Assembly (NCBI GenBank): GCA_008360975.2
Contig: CM039210.1
Coordinates: 23,025,007-23,089,006, forward strand
Length of the DNA: 64,000 bases
Reading direction: 5' to 3'
DNA from: Lichenostomus cassidix
Taxonomy: Eukaryota > Chordata > Aves > Passeriformes > Meliphagidae
Below, piece by piece: positions 21,502 to 32,871 of this stretch; the stretch's first letter is position 1, and each line of letters opens with the position of its first letter. The notes beneath the pieces were generated by a model. The model had not been told where the DNA came from. It made no database searches and saw nothing but the letters and a program-made list of their open reading frames with translations. The translations under genes and the position numbers were made by a program.

Positions 21502-21989
21502 TGATGCCTTAAAGACCCTAGAAATAAAACACATTTTTGAGATATTAGTATAGGAGGTAATATAAAAGCTGGTCTTTATTGGAGGCCTCCAGGGGCAGAT
21601 ATAGAAAAATGTTCACAAAAGCCCATTCCCCACAGGGTGAATATAGTTTTATGTTTAGCAAATTAGCATATTTGAAAAAAATCACTAATTAGGACCACAA
21701 GAGGTGAGGTAATTTTCCCCAGGTTCAACCCTCTCTAAATCCTCCCCCTTCAGATGGAAGCTAAACTTTGTTTATTAAAATGTGTCTTGAAGAGCTGTTT
21801 TTCAACCTTGGTAGCCGGGGAGAACCAAGATAGGATAGGCGCCCCTGCAATGTGTTTGGTCTCTCTGTCTAGGGAAGGGTATGGAAAACTACTGGGACTA
21901 GCTACTAATACAATAATAGGCTACAAATATATGTGTAATGAATACAGAGAATATATAAAAGAAAAAGGCAAAAAATCAGCACAGCATCA
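21502..21989 (-). mobile_element. Q2: solo LTR
   Basis: TGATGC...GCATCA termini, a perfect 4-bp duplication CTTT (21498-21501, 21990-21993), and sequence collinear with Q1 on the opposite strand, including the block TCTTTATTGGAGGCCTCC (minus-strand AATAAA). It is complete and uninterrupted, so it gives the intact form of Q. Confidence 0.93.
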
Positions 21990-22712
21990 CTTTAGCTCTG
22001 AACATAAACTTGAGAAGTGCATTACTATTTGCTTTGTGAGGCAACAGACAGCCCTCTGCTCCTTTACATTCTCATGTGGTGCTGCTGGTGTTACTCTTGG
22101 CTAAACTATTACAGTGCCACAGTGATTCAGGCTCTAAATAACTTGTAGGCTTCTTATGAAGCATGTTAATAGCTTAAGTTCACAATTGCTTATTTTATAT
22201 TATTTCAGTGGGTGATTACAAATTTATGCATTATTTATTACATTATATATTATTTACAGCAGTACTGACAGTATTAATTATTAATTATGCTACTGTATTA
22301 AGATTTATTCTTTAAAGCAAGACTTTGTTGATACCGGTTATTGGACTTAATATTCTGCAGAGTAGACGGTATTGTCATGCAGACTGAGGCTGCTGAAATC
22401 TAATTACATTGGCAAAGAAATGCCATTCTTTTTTGCCTTAACAATATTTTATTACTTGGGGATGAATTGTGGTTAACTCTGCCTGTATATAGACAGAAAG
22501 AGGGATGTGAGATACCTACCATTCCCATCTACAGGGTGCACTCTTTCAGAGTTCACAATCCCAACTGTCTTTTTCTTTGCCTGCAAGCTTGGACAGACCC
22601 ACAGTCTTCTGCAGCTGCTACAGACATCCAGGGACATGGCTGTCCCCTGCCTTTTGCTCCCTCCGAGGAAAGTCAGAATCATAACAAACATATTGCACAA
22701 GCTCCAGTCAAC
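21990..22712. other. Unassigned, possibly unique host sequence
   Basis: About 720 nt without LTR ends, CR1 ends or convincing coding frames. AT-rich with (TTATTTATTACATTATATATTATT) style low complexity near 22225-22255. This is one of the few stretches that may be non-repetitive and usable to anchor the locus. Confidence 0.4.
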
Positions 22713-22717
22713 CTTAG

Positions 22718-24103
22718 TGTCGGGGTTTGACCTGACTAAATGCCAGGAACCTCAACTCTCTCCTGCTGCAGATGTGCAGGAGAGGGGAAAAAAAAAAAAC
22801 TGTAAAAAACACACACCAATTTAATGAGTTAAATGAGATAGGACACTGGTAGGAGGACGCATGGAAGAAAGGGCAGACAGGCTCCAAACTTAAAGTTGCA
22901 AAGTGATTTAATTACTAACAGAGTTGGAGGATAAATGGAAGGCAAAAATAAACTTTTCATACACTATTTTTTTCACTCACCCCCCTCCCTCTTATGAACT
23001 CATTTTTTATTCACCCCCCTTTCTTCCTTCTTACCAACAGTTAAGGTAGGGGGGCAGGGTGTGGGGTATTTTCTCAGTACACAGAGCAGGTCCATAAATC
23101 TATTCATCACCACAATTCTTCTACTACAAATACTCTTTATCTCTACTTATCTCTCTCTCTCCAGACAGTTTCTCTGTTCTCACCCCCTCCCTCTTAAGAA
23201 GCAGTCTCTCCACTCACCCCCCCTTCCCTCTTTCCAAACCAACAACATGGGCAAGGGACAGGGTGAGGGGTTTGTTCTCTGGTCAGTCCATCAGGGAGAG
23301 GGGTTCTCTACTTAGCCACGGGGTCCCTCCCATGAGAGACAGTCCTCTGGGAACTTCTTTGGCGTGGGTCCAATCTCACGAGCAACATCCCGCCCAAATT
23401 CTGCTGCAACATGAGTCTCTTTGTCCATAAGGTGCAGACTCTCCCGAGCTGAGGCCAGGCTGCTTCCATCCCAGGAGCAAGGCCTTTCTCTCCTTTGTAA
23501 GGCCTTTGTAGCTTTAACTCTTTCAATGAGACTCCAACTAGATCACAGCTTCTTCCAGGCATCCACCTGCTCCTCTGGAGTGGGCTGTGGGTAGATTTCT
23601 GCATCCTTGTGGACTCCATGGGCTGCAGGGGGACCTCCTGCTCCACCCATGGTCTTTACCATGGCTATAAGAGGGTTTTCAGCTCCGGTGCCTGGAGCAC
23701 CTCCTCCCCCACCTTCTTCATTGACCATGGTGTCTCCATGTTGTTCTCCCCTCACATATTTTTACTCCCACCTCCTCCTCCTCTAACTACAAAAAGTGCA
23801 TGCCTACCTTGTTTTGATTTCTTCTTAAATATGTTTTCACAGAGGCGTAACTAGCACCTCTAATTGGCCCAGACTTGGCCTGCAGCATGTCCATCACTTT
23901 CAGAGCCATCAAAGATTGGCTCTGCTGGACTTGATGAAAAACTTCCAGAACTTTCACTCAGGACACACAGGAGCCATCTTTGTGCCACTCTCCACCCTTC
24001 AGACACTTCCTCAGGCCTACCACAACAGCTTCTGAGGGGTTTAAATTTCTCTTAGATGTTAAAAACACTTTACTGATGTTTTGGGCCAATCAAAACCACC
24101 ACA
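22718..24103 (-). mobile_element. G1: long ERVL-type solo LTR
   Basis: Bounded by TGTCGGGGTTTGACC and AACCACCACA, with a perfect 5-bp duplication CTTAG (22713-22717, 24104-24108), the size expected for ERVL. On the minus strand it starts TGTGGTGGTTTTGATTGG. At 1386 nt it is very long for an LTR. It matches G3 (56174-57559). The minus strand holds an open stretch near 23543-23755 with a poly-glycine run that recurs in the same place in G2a, G2b and G3. Confidence 0.9.
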
Positions 24104-24108
24104 CTTAG

Positions 24109-25169
24109 TGTGGTGGGTTTGACCCTGGCTGGATGTCAGGTATCCACCAAAACTGCTCTATTACTGCCTTCCACAACTGGACAGAGGAGAGAAAATATGA
24201 CAAAGATTCATGAGTTGAGATAAGGACCAGGAGAGATCACTCACCAAATACTGTAACAGGCAAAAAAGGCTCGACTTGGGGAAATTAACTGAATTTATTA
24301 CTAATCAAAATCAGAGAAGGATAATGTAAAACAAGGCAATCTTAAAAACACCTTCCCCCCACCTCTCCCTCCTTCCTGGGCTCTACCTCTACCGGCAGTG
24401 GCGCAGGGAGATGGGGGACAGTTCATCACACGTTCCTGCCACTGCTCAGGGAGAAGAGTCATTCCCCTGCTCCATTGTGGGGTTCCTCCCACAGGAGAAA
24501 GTCCTCCACAAACTTCAGTGTGAGTCCATCCCACTGGCAACAGTTCTCCACAAACTGCTCCACCATGGGTCACTTTTCCATGCGGTGCAGTCCTTCAGGC
24601 ACAGCCTGCTCCAGCATGGATCCCCAATGGGGTCACAAGTCCTACCAGCAAACCTACTCCAGCGTGGGCTCCTGTCTCCATGGATCTGCAGGTCCCTGCC
24701 AGGAGCCTGCTCCAGCTCAAGCTTCCCACGGGGTTACAGCCTCCTTTCAGGCATCCACTTGCTCCAGAGTGGGGCTCCTCCACAGGCTGTGGGTGGATCT
24801 CTGCACCCCTGTGCTCTCCATGGGCCACAGAGCACAGCTGCCTCACCATGGTCTTCACCAAGGGCTGCAGGACAATCTCAGCTCTGGCACCTAGAGCACC
24901 TCCTCCCCCTCCTTCTCCACTGATCTTGGTGTCTGCAGAGTTGTTCCTCTCACATATTCTCACTCCTCTCTGGCCTCAATTACATCTGCCCAATACTATT
25001 TTTATTTTCTTTTTAAATATGTTATCACAGAGGCATTACCACCATCTCTAATTGGCTGAGCCTTGGATCTGGCTGGCATAGGTTCTGCTAGACATGGAGG
25101 AAGCTTCTGGCAGCTTCTCACAGAAGCCAACTGTCAGAGACTGAAATGTTATGGTTAATGGCTTAAACA
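24109..25169 (-). mobile_element. G2a: ERVL-type LTR, left arm of an inverted pair
   Basis: Begins TGTGGTGGGTTTGACCCTGG directly after the G1 duplication and ends ...GGCTTAAACA. On the minus strand it reads TGTTTAAGCC... and is homologous to G2b, with the shared GCCTCTGTGATAACATATTTA block and the poly-glycine frame (minus frame 24595-24963). It faces G2b head to head with a single base between them. Confidence 0.75.
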
Positions 25170-25170
25170 T

Positions 25171-26218
25171 TGTTATGAAGGACTTTTTGCCCACCATGGC
25201 AAAACTGTATGAAGAAGCTGCAACCACCAAAGCCCACCCCTTCCTGAATATGCCTCCTGAGTGGAACTGGGGGGGGGCACAAAGATGGCACTTGTGTGAA
25301 GCTTCTCAAAGTTTTCACTATGTCCAGCAGAGCCAATCCCTGATGGCCCTGAAGATGATGGACATGCTGCTGGCCAAGGCTGGGCTAATGAGAGATGTTG
25401 GTTATGCCTCTGTGATAACATATTTAGGAAGAAATCAAAGCAAAAGCGGGGCACTTCCTTTTTAGCCAGAGGAGGAGGAAGAGGAGGTGAGAATATGTGA
25501 GGGAAAACAACATGCAGGCACCAAGGTCAGTGGAGAAGGTGGGGGAGGAGGTGCTCCTGGTGCTGGAACTGAGGGTCCTCTGCAGGCCGTGGTGAGGACC
25601 ATGGTGGAGCAGGTTGTCCCCCTGCAGTCCATGGGGTCCATGGGGGATGCAGAAATCTACTCACAGCCTGTGGGGAGGTGCCTACGCTAGAGCGGGTGGA
25701 TACCTGGAGGAGGCTGTGATCCAGCTGGAGTCCCAGTGGGGAGAGAGGCCTTGCTCCTGGAATGGAACAGCTGGGCCTCAGAGGTCTTCACCCTGTGGAC
25801 GAGGGACCCCACGCATCAGCAGTTTTGGGAGGACTGTCTGCCTGTGGGGGGAGCTCATGTTGCAGCAGGTTCGGGCAGACTGCTGCTCATGAGAGTGGAC
25901 CCACGCTGGAGGAGTTCATGGAGAGCTGCCTCCTGTGGGAGGGACCCCATGGCTATGCAGAGGAAAAGCCTTCTCTCCAGGAGCAGCAGCAGAAGATCCT
26001 GATGATGAACAGACCAAACCCCCCATGCCCTCCCTGCTGTGCTGCTGGTGGGAAGGAGAGAGGGGGGTGAGAGGAGAAAACGGTGTCTTTGAGGGCTTTG
26101 TTTTTTTACTTCTCGTTATCCTCCTTTTTTTTTCTGTAGTTTTAGGTGTGTGGCGAAAGCTCTGGTCAGAGGCAGTGAATACCCATCTTCTGTTACACAA
26201 ACTGGCTCAGCTGTAAAA
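25171..26218 (+). mobile_element. G2b: ERVL-type LTR, right arm of an inverted pair
   Basis: Starts TGTTATGAAGG and follows G2a in reverse orientation: GCCTCTGTGATAACATATTTAGG, then the frame with G-E-G-G-G-G-G-A-P-G (25487-25690). Its right end is unclear because the 3' part departs from G1 and G3 after about 26080. A poly(T) and CTGTAG element lie at 26125-26145. Confidence 0.65.
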
Positions 26219-26821
26219 CCCCTATCCCGGGAAGGACACATCCATAGGACATTTATGTGAGAGGCAGCTGAGGTGGTATTATAATCCATCAAAAACCCCT
26301 GAAGCTCCCCCCAGACTCATTTCTGAGGCCTTGCACCAGAGCACTGCATGTGATGCACAGTGATGCAACCAATCCAGAGCCTGTTGCAAAAGACAGTGTC
26401 AAACTTGCTCTCCCACCAGGAGAGGTACCTGGGTGTTCACACCTGGCCCAAATGTATATTAATCCATTGGACTCTGTTCCTTAGGAGACCCTCACCACCA
26501 AGAAGACCAGATAGAGAGGATCAACGGGATGCCATTGGGATCCACGGAGTGGTGATATTTTCTACTTAATCTGTCTCTGTCACTATCTTTCCCCACACCT
26601 CTTTTCTATTTCTTTTTCTCTCTCTCTTTGTGTCTCGCTCTCATTTACTGTTAAATAAAATCCATACTACTGACTTTGGCATATGGTCTCATTTGCACCT
26701 TAATTCGGGCAGAGGCATCTCTCTAAAAATTTTAATAACCAGATCTTAACACCACCCCTGTAGCCCCCCTGCTACCACAACTGGCCACACAAACCCAATA
26801 CACCTAGATGCTGGCTGGTAC
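26219..26821 (+). mobile_element. LTR-like 3' end, plus strand
   Basis: TGTATATTAATCC (26451), a pyrimidine-rich tract, then TTAAATAAAATCC (26650) and a TTTGGCATATGG element downstream look like promoter, R and poly(A) parts of an LTR. It may be the missing 3' end of G2b or a separate LTR. No coding sequence or clear duplication. Confidence 0.4.
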
Positions 26822-27828
26822 TGATGCCTTATTGGCGGGTAATAATATGAAGCAGACACAGCAGTAAAGGGAAAAGGGAATATTACCTTGGTTTTAATAG
26901 GATTCTAGGTGCACACTCATCAAAGGTGGAAACATGCTGAGAAGCCCACCCATCCATATACCACTTTTATGGACCTCACAAATTAACGTATCTACCTAAA
27001 ATCCCCCAATAAGAAACCTAATAAATGAAGCAATTGTCCCCCTATTCTAATTACCCTCCCCCTCCCAAAATGAGACTATAGCCTAGTTTACAAAATATGT
27101 TCCCGAGAGAGAGACTCCATCCAAGGTTGGAGCCTCTAGTTCTGAGATACTGTGAATGTTTTGTAGCAACGTGGGTTTTAGGATTCCATGTACTCCTTTG
27201 TCCCTGTGCTTTGTATACCATTGGTTCATTTTGAAATATGCTCTGCTGTACCTCAAAACCTATTGGTGTGTACCCTCCTGCCCATCTTCCCTTTGTCCTC
27301 CTGGGACTGGCTCAGAGAGAGCCAGCCCCTGCCCCCTCTCCTTCCCCTTAAAAGGCAGAGCCTGGATTACCTCGTGGTCTTTCCATCTCTGGGCTGCTAG
27401 CATCCCCTTCCTGCCTTGTGTCCCTTCCCCCTTCTCCTTCCCTGCACCCCTTTTCCCGTTACCCCAAATAAACATCCCTAGTAGAACAGAGATGGAGTCC
27501 AGTTCTTCCTTTGTATCACTATTTTCCTGCTTGAATTGACGCGGTTAGAAGACTGCCGCTATGCCGTGGAACCTCGGGGGCCACTCGCCCCGGATCCGGT
27601 GGGATTTACAAGAACCAGAGACCCGGTCCGGGGGGCAGCCGGCCTGTGCCGCCCTCCCGGACCGTGATACAACAATGTTTGGTCTTCTGCTTTGCAAAAT
27701 CCCCAACCTAAGCTAAATGTCAGACTATAAGAATTATAAATATGTGGGGCTAGGTACAAGGGAAGGGGAAAAGGTATAAAAATGTATTAAAAGGGTATAA
27801 AAGAAAAGACAAAAATGACAAGGCATCA
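26822..27828 (-). mobile_element. R1c: solo LTR, interrupted by LTR H
   Basis: TGATGCCTTATT...GGCATCA with flanks GTAC (26818-26821) and GTAT (27829-27832), a 4-bp duplication with one change. Two parts (26822-27161 and 27681-27828) align to R1a, and H fills the gap. The TATAAAAATG/TATTAAAAGGG/TATAAAAG series near 27774-27805 matches R1a 3480-3512. Confidence 0.85.
27162..27674 (+). mobile_element. H: solo LTR nested in R1c
   Basis: TGTAGCAACGTG...GATACAACA, 513 nt, with a perfect 6-bp duplication ATGTTT (27156-27161, 27675-27680). A CCATTGGTTC box (27219), CCTTAAAAGGC as TATA-like element (27347) and CCAAATAAAC (27464) as poly(A) signal are in order. The 3' part is GC-rich. The 6-bp duplication suggests class II origin. 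Confidence 0.93.
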
Positions 27829-27872
27829 GTATCAGTGTGGGTTAGTCAGGTGATTTCTTGAAATGACATTGC

Positions 27873-29219
27873 TATGGTACTGGGGCTGATGCTGTTCAAC
27901 ATGTTTGTCGGCGACATGGACAGTGGGACAAAGTGCACCCTCAGCAAGTTTGCCGGCAATACCAAGCTGTGTGGTGCAGTCGACACACTGGAGGGAAGGG
28001 ATGCCATCCAGAGGGACATTGACAGGCTTGAGAGGTGGGCCTGTGCAAACCTCATGAGGTTCAACAAAGCAAAGTGCAAGGTCCTACATCTGAGTTGTGG
28101 CAAACCCAGACACACCTACAGGTTGGATGGAGAAGTGATTGAGAGTAGCCCTGTGGAGAAAGACTTGGGTGTGATGGTTGATGAAAAACTCAACATGAGC
28201 CAGCAGTGAGCACTTGCAGGCCAGAAAGACAAATATATCCTGGGCTATATTCAAAGGAGCGTGGGCAGCAGGTCGAAGGAGGTGATTCTTCCCTTCTACT
28301 CTGCTCATGTGAGACCCCATGTAGCATTTTGACAACAACACGGACCTCCGCTTCTCATGTAGCAGGATCATCTTTATTAAACACACTTGATTATTTATCT
28401 GTTTTTTCTTTTTACAAGTTTTAGGATCACTACACAGCCAGGCAGCAGGAGAGACAAAGCAACCACACAAAAACAAGAAGAGTAGAGTGATATTTCTGCT
28501 CTTTATTGACATTCACACACACATATCCACAATCCAGTCTTCGCGGTTGCACATCAAAGCATTCTCACATAGGTGTTTATGGCTGATCTTTTGGTATGCA
28601 CTTTCCCATAGGAAAGTGCCTGTTATCAAGGTCGAGCAGGCCAGGCAGGCCAGAGGGCCAGCAGCTTAAGCAGGCTGGGCAGTTGCCACTTCTACACCCC
28701 ACCTGGAGTACTGCGTACAGTTCTGGTGCCCCCAACATAAGGACATGGAACTGTTGGAGCAAGTCCAGAGGAGGCAACAAAGTTGATAAGGGGACTGGAG
28801 CACCTCCCCTATGATGACCGGCTGACAAAGTTGAAGCTGTTTAGCCTGGAGAAGAGAAAGTTGCATGGAGGCCTCATAGCAACCTTCCAGTATCTGAAGG
28901 GGGCCAACAGGGAAGCCGGAGAGGGACTTTCCATCAGGAACTGTAGTGACAGAAGGAGTAATGGATACAAATTGAAAGAGGAGAAATTTAGGCTTGATAT
29001 TAAGAAGAAATTTCTTACTGTGAGGGTGGTGAGATACTGGAACAGGTTGCCCAGGGACATTGTGGATGCCCCATCCCTTGCAGTGTTCAAGGCAAGGTTG
29101 GATAAGGCCTTCAACAACCTGGTCTGGTTGGAGCTGTCCCTGCCTATGGGGGGGGGGAGGTTGGATATAAATGATCTTTAAGGTCCATTCCAAACCCTTA
29201 ACATTCTATGATTCTATGG
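27873..29219 (+). pseudogene. CR1 LINE 3' end, split by LTR J
   Basis: Two pieces (27873-28319 and 28697-29219) encode the carboxy-terminal end of a CR1 reverse transcriptase. Visible segments are L-F-N-M-F-V-G-D-M, the K-F-A-G-N-T-K-L region, [15 protein letters not shown] and, after J, I-R-G-L-E-H-L and V-V-R-Y-W-N-R-L-P-R. The second piece ends with the CR1 3' tail CATTCTATGATTCTATG. The aspartate pair of F-A-D-D is replaced by F-A-G-N. The element is 5'-truncated, as is usual. Confidence 0.93.
28320..28696 (-). mobile_element. J: LTR-like insertion in CR1
   Basis: TGTAGCATTTT...CCACTTCTACA with a perfect 5-bp duplication CCCCA (28315-28319 and 28697-28701) that restores CR1 continuity. 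TTTATTAAAC near 28371 and CTTTATTG near 28501 would be poly(A) signals on the minus strand. At 377 nt it is short for a solo LTR, and I do not recognise the family. Confidence 0.8.
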
Positions 29220-29935
29220 CAGCAAAAGCTCTAGCTTAGAGGTAGGTAGACCTTCACAAAAAGGCCCTTCTTGGAATGAATTATTTTGCTGAGGAACAGA
29301 GTTACGCCAACAAAGGCACTTCCAGTCCTCTGTGCCTTAACCCCACCAACAGATCTTTTCTCTTGGAGGAACAGAGTCTGAGCAGTCAACCTCTGAGGTC
29401 TGTTCTTTGGTAGATAAGAAATAAACCACGAGTGATTGCAAAGGGCTAGAAGGCACCTTGTAGCCAAAATAGGAACCCAGCCTCAGCATAAGTTTCAAAA
29501 CAATGGTAACTTTTGCTGCAGTCCCATCTGTTCTCAGGAGTATTGGCAAGCTTCTCCCTTAAAGCATGAGGTAGAGGGTCCTTCTGAACAGTGTCCAACT
29601 TTGAGTTGTCTTCAAGTCCCATCTTCTGTTTCTACCCTGATAAAGTCACTGCCAGTCTGCCTCTTCATACATAAGGTCATGCCCAGGGGTCTGGTTTGCT
29701 TGCATTTATGTGGGCTAATTCAAGAAGTAGCTGACCTGCTATATGACTTTTTCCTTCCAGCTCCTCCACCCTAGCCTCCATTTCTCCAAGCTGGCATGCT
29801 TGGCTTGCACTTTTTCCCACAAACTTTTGTTGAAATAAACCCTGGAATTCACTCTGAGCCTTCCTTCACTCAGTGCTCACTATTTACCATGCATTTCTCA
29901 CTAATGGTAAGTACTGAGTGTTGTGGTTTAAGGGA
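29220..29935. other. Unassigned sequence
   Basis: About 700 nt between the CR1 tail and S1 with no LTR termini, no CR1 and no credible coding frame. The open frames (up to 144 codons from 29796) run into the S1 LTR and show no domain. Confidence 0.4.
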
Positions 29936-30584
29936 TGTTATAGCAGACCTGACCCTAGAGCATCTCTACCCAGCCCAGTTCAGTGCCTCAGAGCTCCAAA
30001 CCCTCTGTCCCAGGGCTGGACACTGCGCTCTCACCGGCCGGGGAGCCATAAGGCTTGCTCTGGTTAGTCTGCTTCCACAACCAGCGGTGATAAAGGAGGC
30101 AAGGAGGGTCTATGCATTATGTCCATGGAAGATGTTTATTCACATGGTGCAGCAGAGGCCAACGACCTCCCCAAGACAGAGATGCCTCGAGGGCAAAGGC
30201 CTCACATGCACAGCCATATGTGGTGCATAGAAACACATGGAGCATAGACAGCAAGATGGCGGAGGGTAAGGGGTTTTATAGGGAAACAGAGAGGGGTAGG
30301 GAGAGCACACTTGGCCCAGTGACCTCTGGGTACAGGGGAGGTACGGGGGCGGAGTTAGGAGTACAGGAACCAATAGGGGAAACCTGAGGGAGTGGCCAGG
30401 GCCACGTGGGGTTAGGGTACAGGAACCAATAGGGAAAACTGGGGGCGTGGCTAGGACTACGTGGAGTAGGGAAAGGCAAAACAATGGGTGACAAGTACAG
30501 TCATTAAGAAAGGGGTGTGGGGAACTTGCAGCTATTATCACAATATTAAGAAAGGGGTGTGGGGAACTTGCAGCTATTATCACA
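29936..30584 (-). mobile_element. S1: solo LTR
   Basis: Minus-strand LTR matching S2 (52576-53181) almost throughout. CCTATTGGTTCC repeats (CCAAT boxes), CCCTATAAAACCCC (TATA box, plus coordinates 30267-30285) and GAATAAACATC (poly(A) signal) are in order. A 42-nt unit is duplicated in tandem at 30503-30544 and 30545-30586, next to the U3 end. I could not confirm a target duplication. The 152-codon minus frame is low-complexity and not a gene. Confidence 0.87.
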
Positions 30585-30586
30585 AT

Positions 30587-31574
30587 AGCTGAGGCCATGT
30601 AAATCTTTAAGAGATTTAAAGGTCAGGAAATCTTAAAGATCAGGGCTTCTTACCCTAACTAATCTTTAATGGAAGCGCTATTCCAGGCTGGTTTCAGATC
30701 TCATCTGAAGCTCTGAAGGTCTTTAGTGGCCTAAGCTGCTTTGCTCATCACTGTATCAAACCTTACTACACTGCCTAGCTGCCTTTATAGCTGTGGAGTG
30801 TGTTAATTTTATCCTGTTCTCTCCAGCTGCTCTGTCTTTTTGTCTTTGGTCCCCCATATTCTCTGCAGCTGATTATTTGTACCCAGACCTCTTCAGCATG
30901 TCAACCTGCCTTCCCATTTCTGGTCTTTCCAGGTTGCCTGACCATTCAGTCTCTTTGGGTTTTGCTCTCTGTACCTGGTGCACTAAGGCTCCCTCACTTT
31001 GCCTCTGTCAGAAACACTGTTGTGCATCCTGACTCATTCCTAGTAACTCTGGTGTAAAAACATCTGTTTATATCAATTAAAATTTGATTGGCATTTAGCA
31101 TCTACCTGTCACTGTTATTATCCAGTTTCCTTCAGTGTCCCCTTCAGCTATTGTTTTTACCTGGTTTCCATGAGAACTATTTCACTACATGTCTATCCAG
31201 CCAGCCCTGCCATATATTTGGTTGCTTTTTGGTTTTGTTTATTCTTGGGTAACATTTGAATTTTGGGCTTCAACTGTTCCAGCAATGCTCAGAATATAAT
31301 GAGAGTGATAATAAATGAACACACTATCAGTCTACACCCAGCCTTCCAGCTGAACAAAAGCTTTACAGATGAACTTCAAATCTCCAACTGTAGCAGGGAC
31401 CAAGGACAAAGAGGATACTCTGTTATTCTTTCCTTGGGACAATAGCTAGTTTCCTTGCAAATCTCACCAAACATCCTGTGTAGCGGGCAGCTGGACTTCA
31501 GACATGATTCCTTCCTTCTGTTTTGCAGACTGGGCTTGTGAGAGCTCTTTCTGGAGGTTCACTGTGCCATTACA
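30587..31574. other. Unassigned sequence
   Basis: Nearly 1 kb with no supported gene. Contains pyrimidine-rich stretches and a few TATAA/AATAAA-like strings but no paired termini. Possibly older host sequence between S1 and the CR1 end. Confidence 0.4.
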
Positions 31575-31842
31575 GGACCCAAGGCAATGGCCCAAAAGTG
31601 TGTCAGGGGAGGTTTAGGTTACATATTAGAAAAAGTTTCATCACACAGAAGGTGGTTGGACACTGGAACAGGCTTCCCATAGAAGTGGTCACAGCACCAA
31701 GCTTGACAGAGTTCAAGAAGTGTTGGGAAAAGATGCTCGGGCACAGGGTGTGACTCCTGGGATGGTCCTGTGCAGGGCCAGGAGTTGGACTCTACAATCC
31801 TTGTGGGTCCCTTCCAACTCAGCATATTCTGTGAGTCTGTGA
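31575..31842 (+). pseudogene. CR1 3' end fragment
   Basis: A 5'-truncated CR1 3' end. Translated pieces include F-R-L-H-I-R-K-S-F and V-V-G-H-W-N-R-L-P-I-E-V-V, followed by the untranslated tail with GTCCCTTCCAACTC and the terminal near-octamer repeats ATTCTGTGAGTCTGTGA. It differs from the CR1 at 27873 in both sequence and tail, so it belongs to another CR1 subfamily. Confidence 0.88.
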
Positions 31843-31923
31843 TTTACTTGCAGTTTCTTTGAGACAGCAAGACAGAAGAGGAGAGGCTGCTCCTCTCTGA
31901 GAAGGTTTGTAACTCCCTGTCTG

Positions 31924-32092
31924 TCGTGGTTTGACCCTGGCCAAATGCCAGGCACCTACGATATCTGCTCTCTCCGCTCTCCCCTGTCACAGCTGCGCAG
32001 AGGAGAGGGAAAAAGTTCACACACACACAGAGCTCATGAGTTGAGATAAGGAACTGGGAGAAAGACATACTAAGAGCAAAAAAGGGTGAAAC
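31924..32092 (-). mobile_element. G4: truncated ERVL-type LTR end
   Basis: TGTCGTGGTTTGACCCTGGC at 31924 matches the G1/G2a terminus. The sequence stays similar to G2a (CATGAGTTGAGATAAGG) until it is cut at 32093 by the element C LTR. The remainder of G4 is not found on the far side of C or B, so it was lost in a later rearrangement. Confidence 0.75.
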
Positions 32093-32329
32093 TGTCCTAG
32101 GTTGCAATATAGATGTAGTTAAGTATTCTATTACCACCAGCTGTGGGCCATTAGCTGCTATCACCTGCTAATGACCCACTCCAGATGACAGGCAATGGGC
32201 CATCAGGGACCCACCGTGTGACTCATGGACTTATCTCATCCCATTGTGAGATGCTCTGCCCAGGAGGGAGGAACCAGGTGTTCCCACCTGGATATAACCT
32301 GGCCTTTGAACTGCCTGAGCTAGCCCTGT

Positions 32330-32818
32330 TGTTGCCCGAACCGAGGAAACACAAAACAACCGAAGTTATTTTATGTGGTGCTTTATTGAGGGCCCTGGGG
32401 ACCTGAGGACTAATGTCCAAAGTCAGAGCCCCAAACCTGCTACAAAAATCACTGAGTATATATATGTTTTCTTTCCAAATTGCTTCATCTTAACGAATTT
32501 GATTTCTAGACACATCTACCTGATTTATGATTACATTGTGACTTTGTTTTTCGTTAACTGAACATTCTTTATCATCATTAATCTACTACACCCTATTAGA
32601 TAAGTCACACACTCCACTTAGCAGATTACTTAAATAAACAAACTGTTCTATAGCTACATTCCTTAGACAAGTCTTTCTCCCCTCATCAGTATGCTCTATT
32701 GATCCTTTTGATCGCTACTGGCAACTTCGCTACACAACAGTGTTTACACTCAGGCCTACTGATCCCTCCAAGCCTTAGCATGACTACTACTAAAGTTTTT
32801 ATTCATGGTTTTGCAACA
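32330..32818 (-). mobile_element. Provirus A 3' LTR
   Basis: 489 nt from TGTTGCAAAACC (32818, minus) to CGGGCAACA (32330). Carries ACATATATATACTC as TATA box and TCAATAAAGC as poly(A) signal on the minus strand. The polypurine tract AAAAGGGGGGACT lies just upstream (plus coordinates 32819-32831). Confidence 0.95.
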
Positions 32819-32871
32819 AGTCCCCCCTTTTGAGCATTCTTCAATTTCCAAGTTGCAAGGATGCTCAAATC

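Noticed and set aside
23061..23315. Short plus-strand frames in G1 as genes
   Set aside because: They are antisense to the LTR frame and rich in pyrimidine tracts, without conservation in G3.
28783..29181. A 132-codon frame that could be a small host gene
   Set aside because: It is the conserved carboxy-terminal end of CR1 reverse transcriptase, followed by the CR1 3' tail.
30140..30598. A 152-codon minus frame
   Set aside because: It lies wholly in the S1 LTR, repeats with the 42-nt duplication and is low in complexity.
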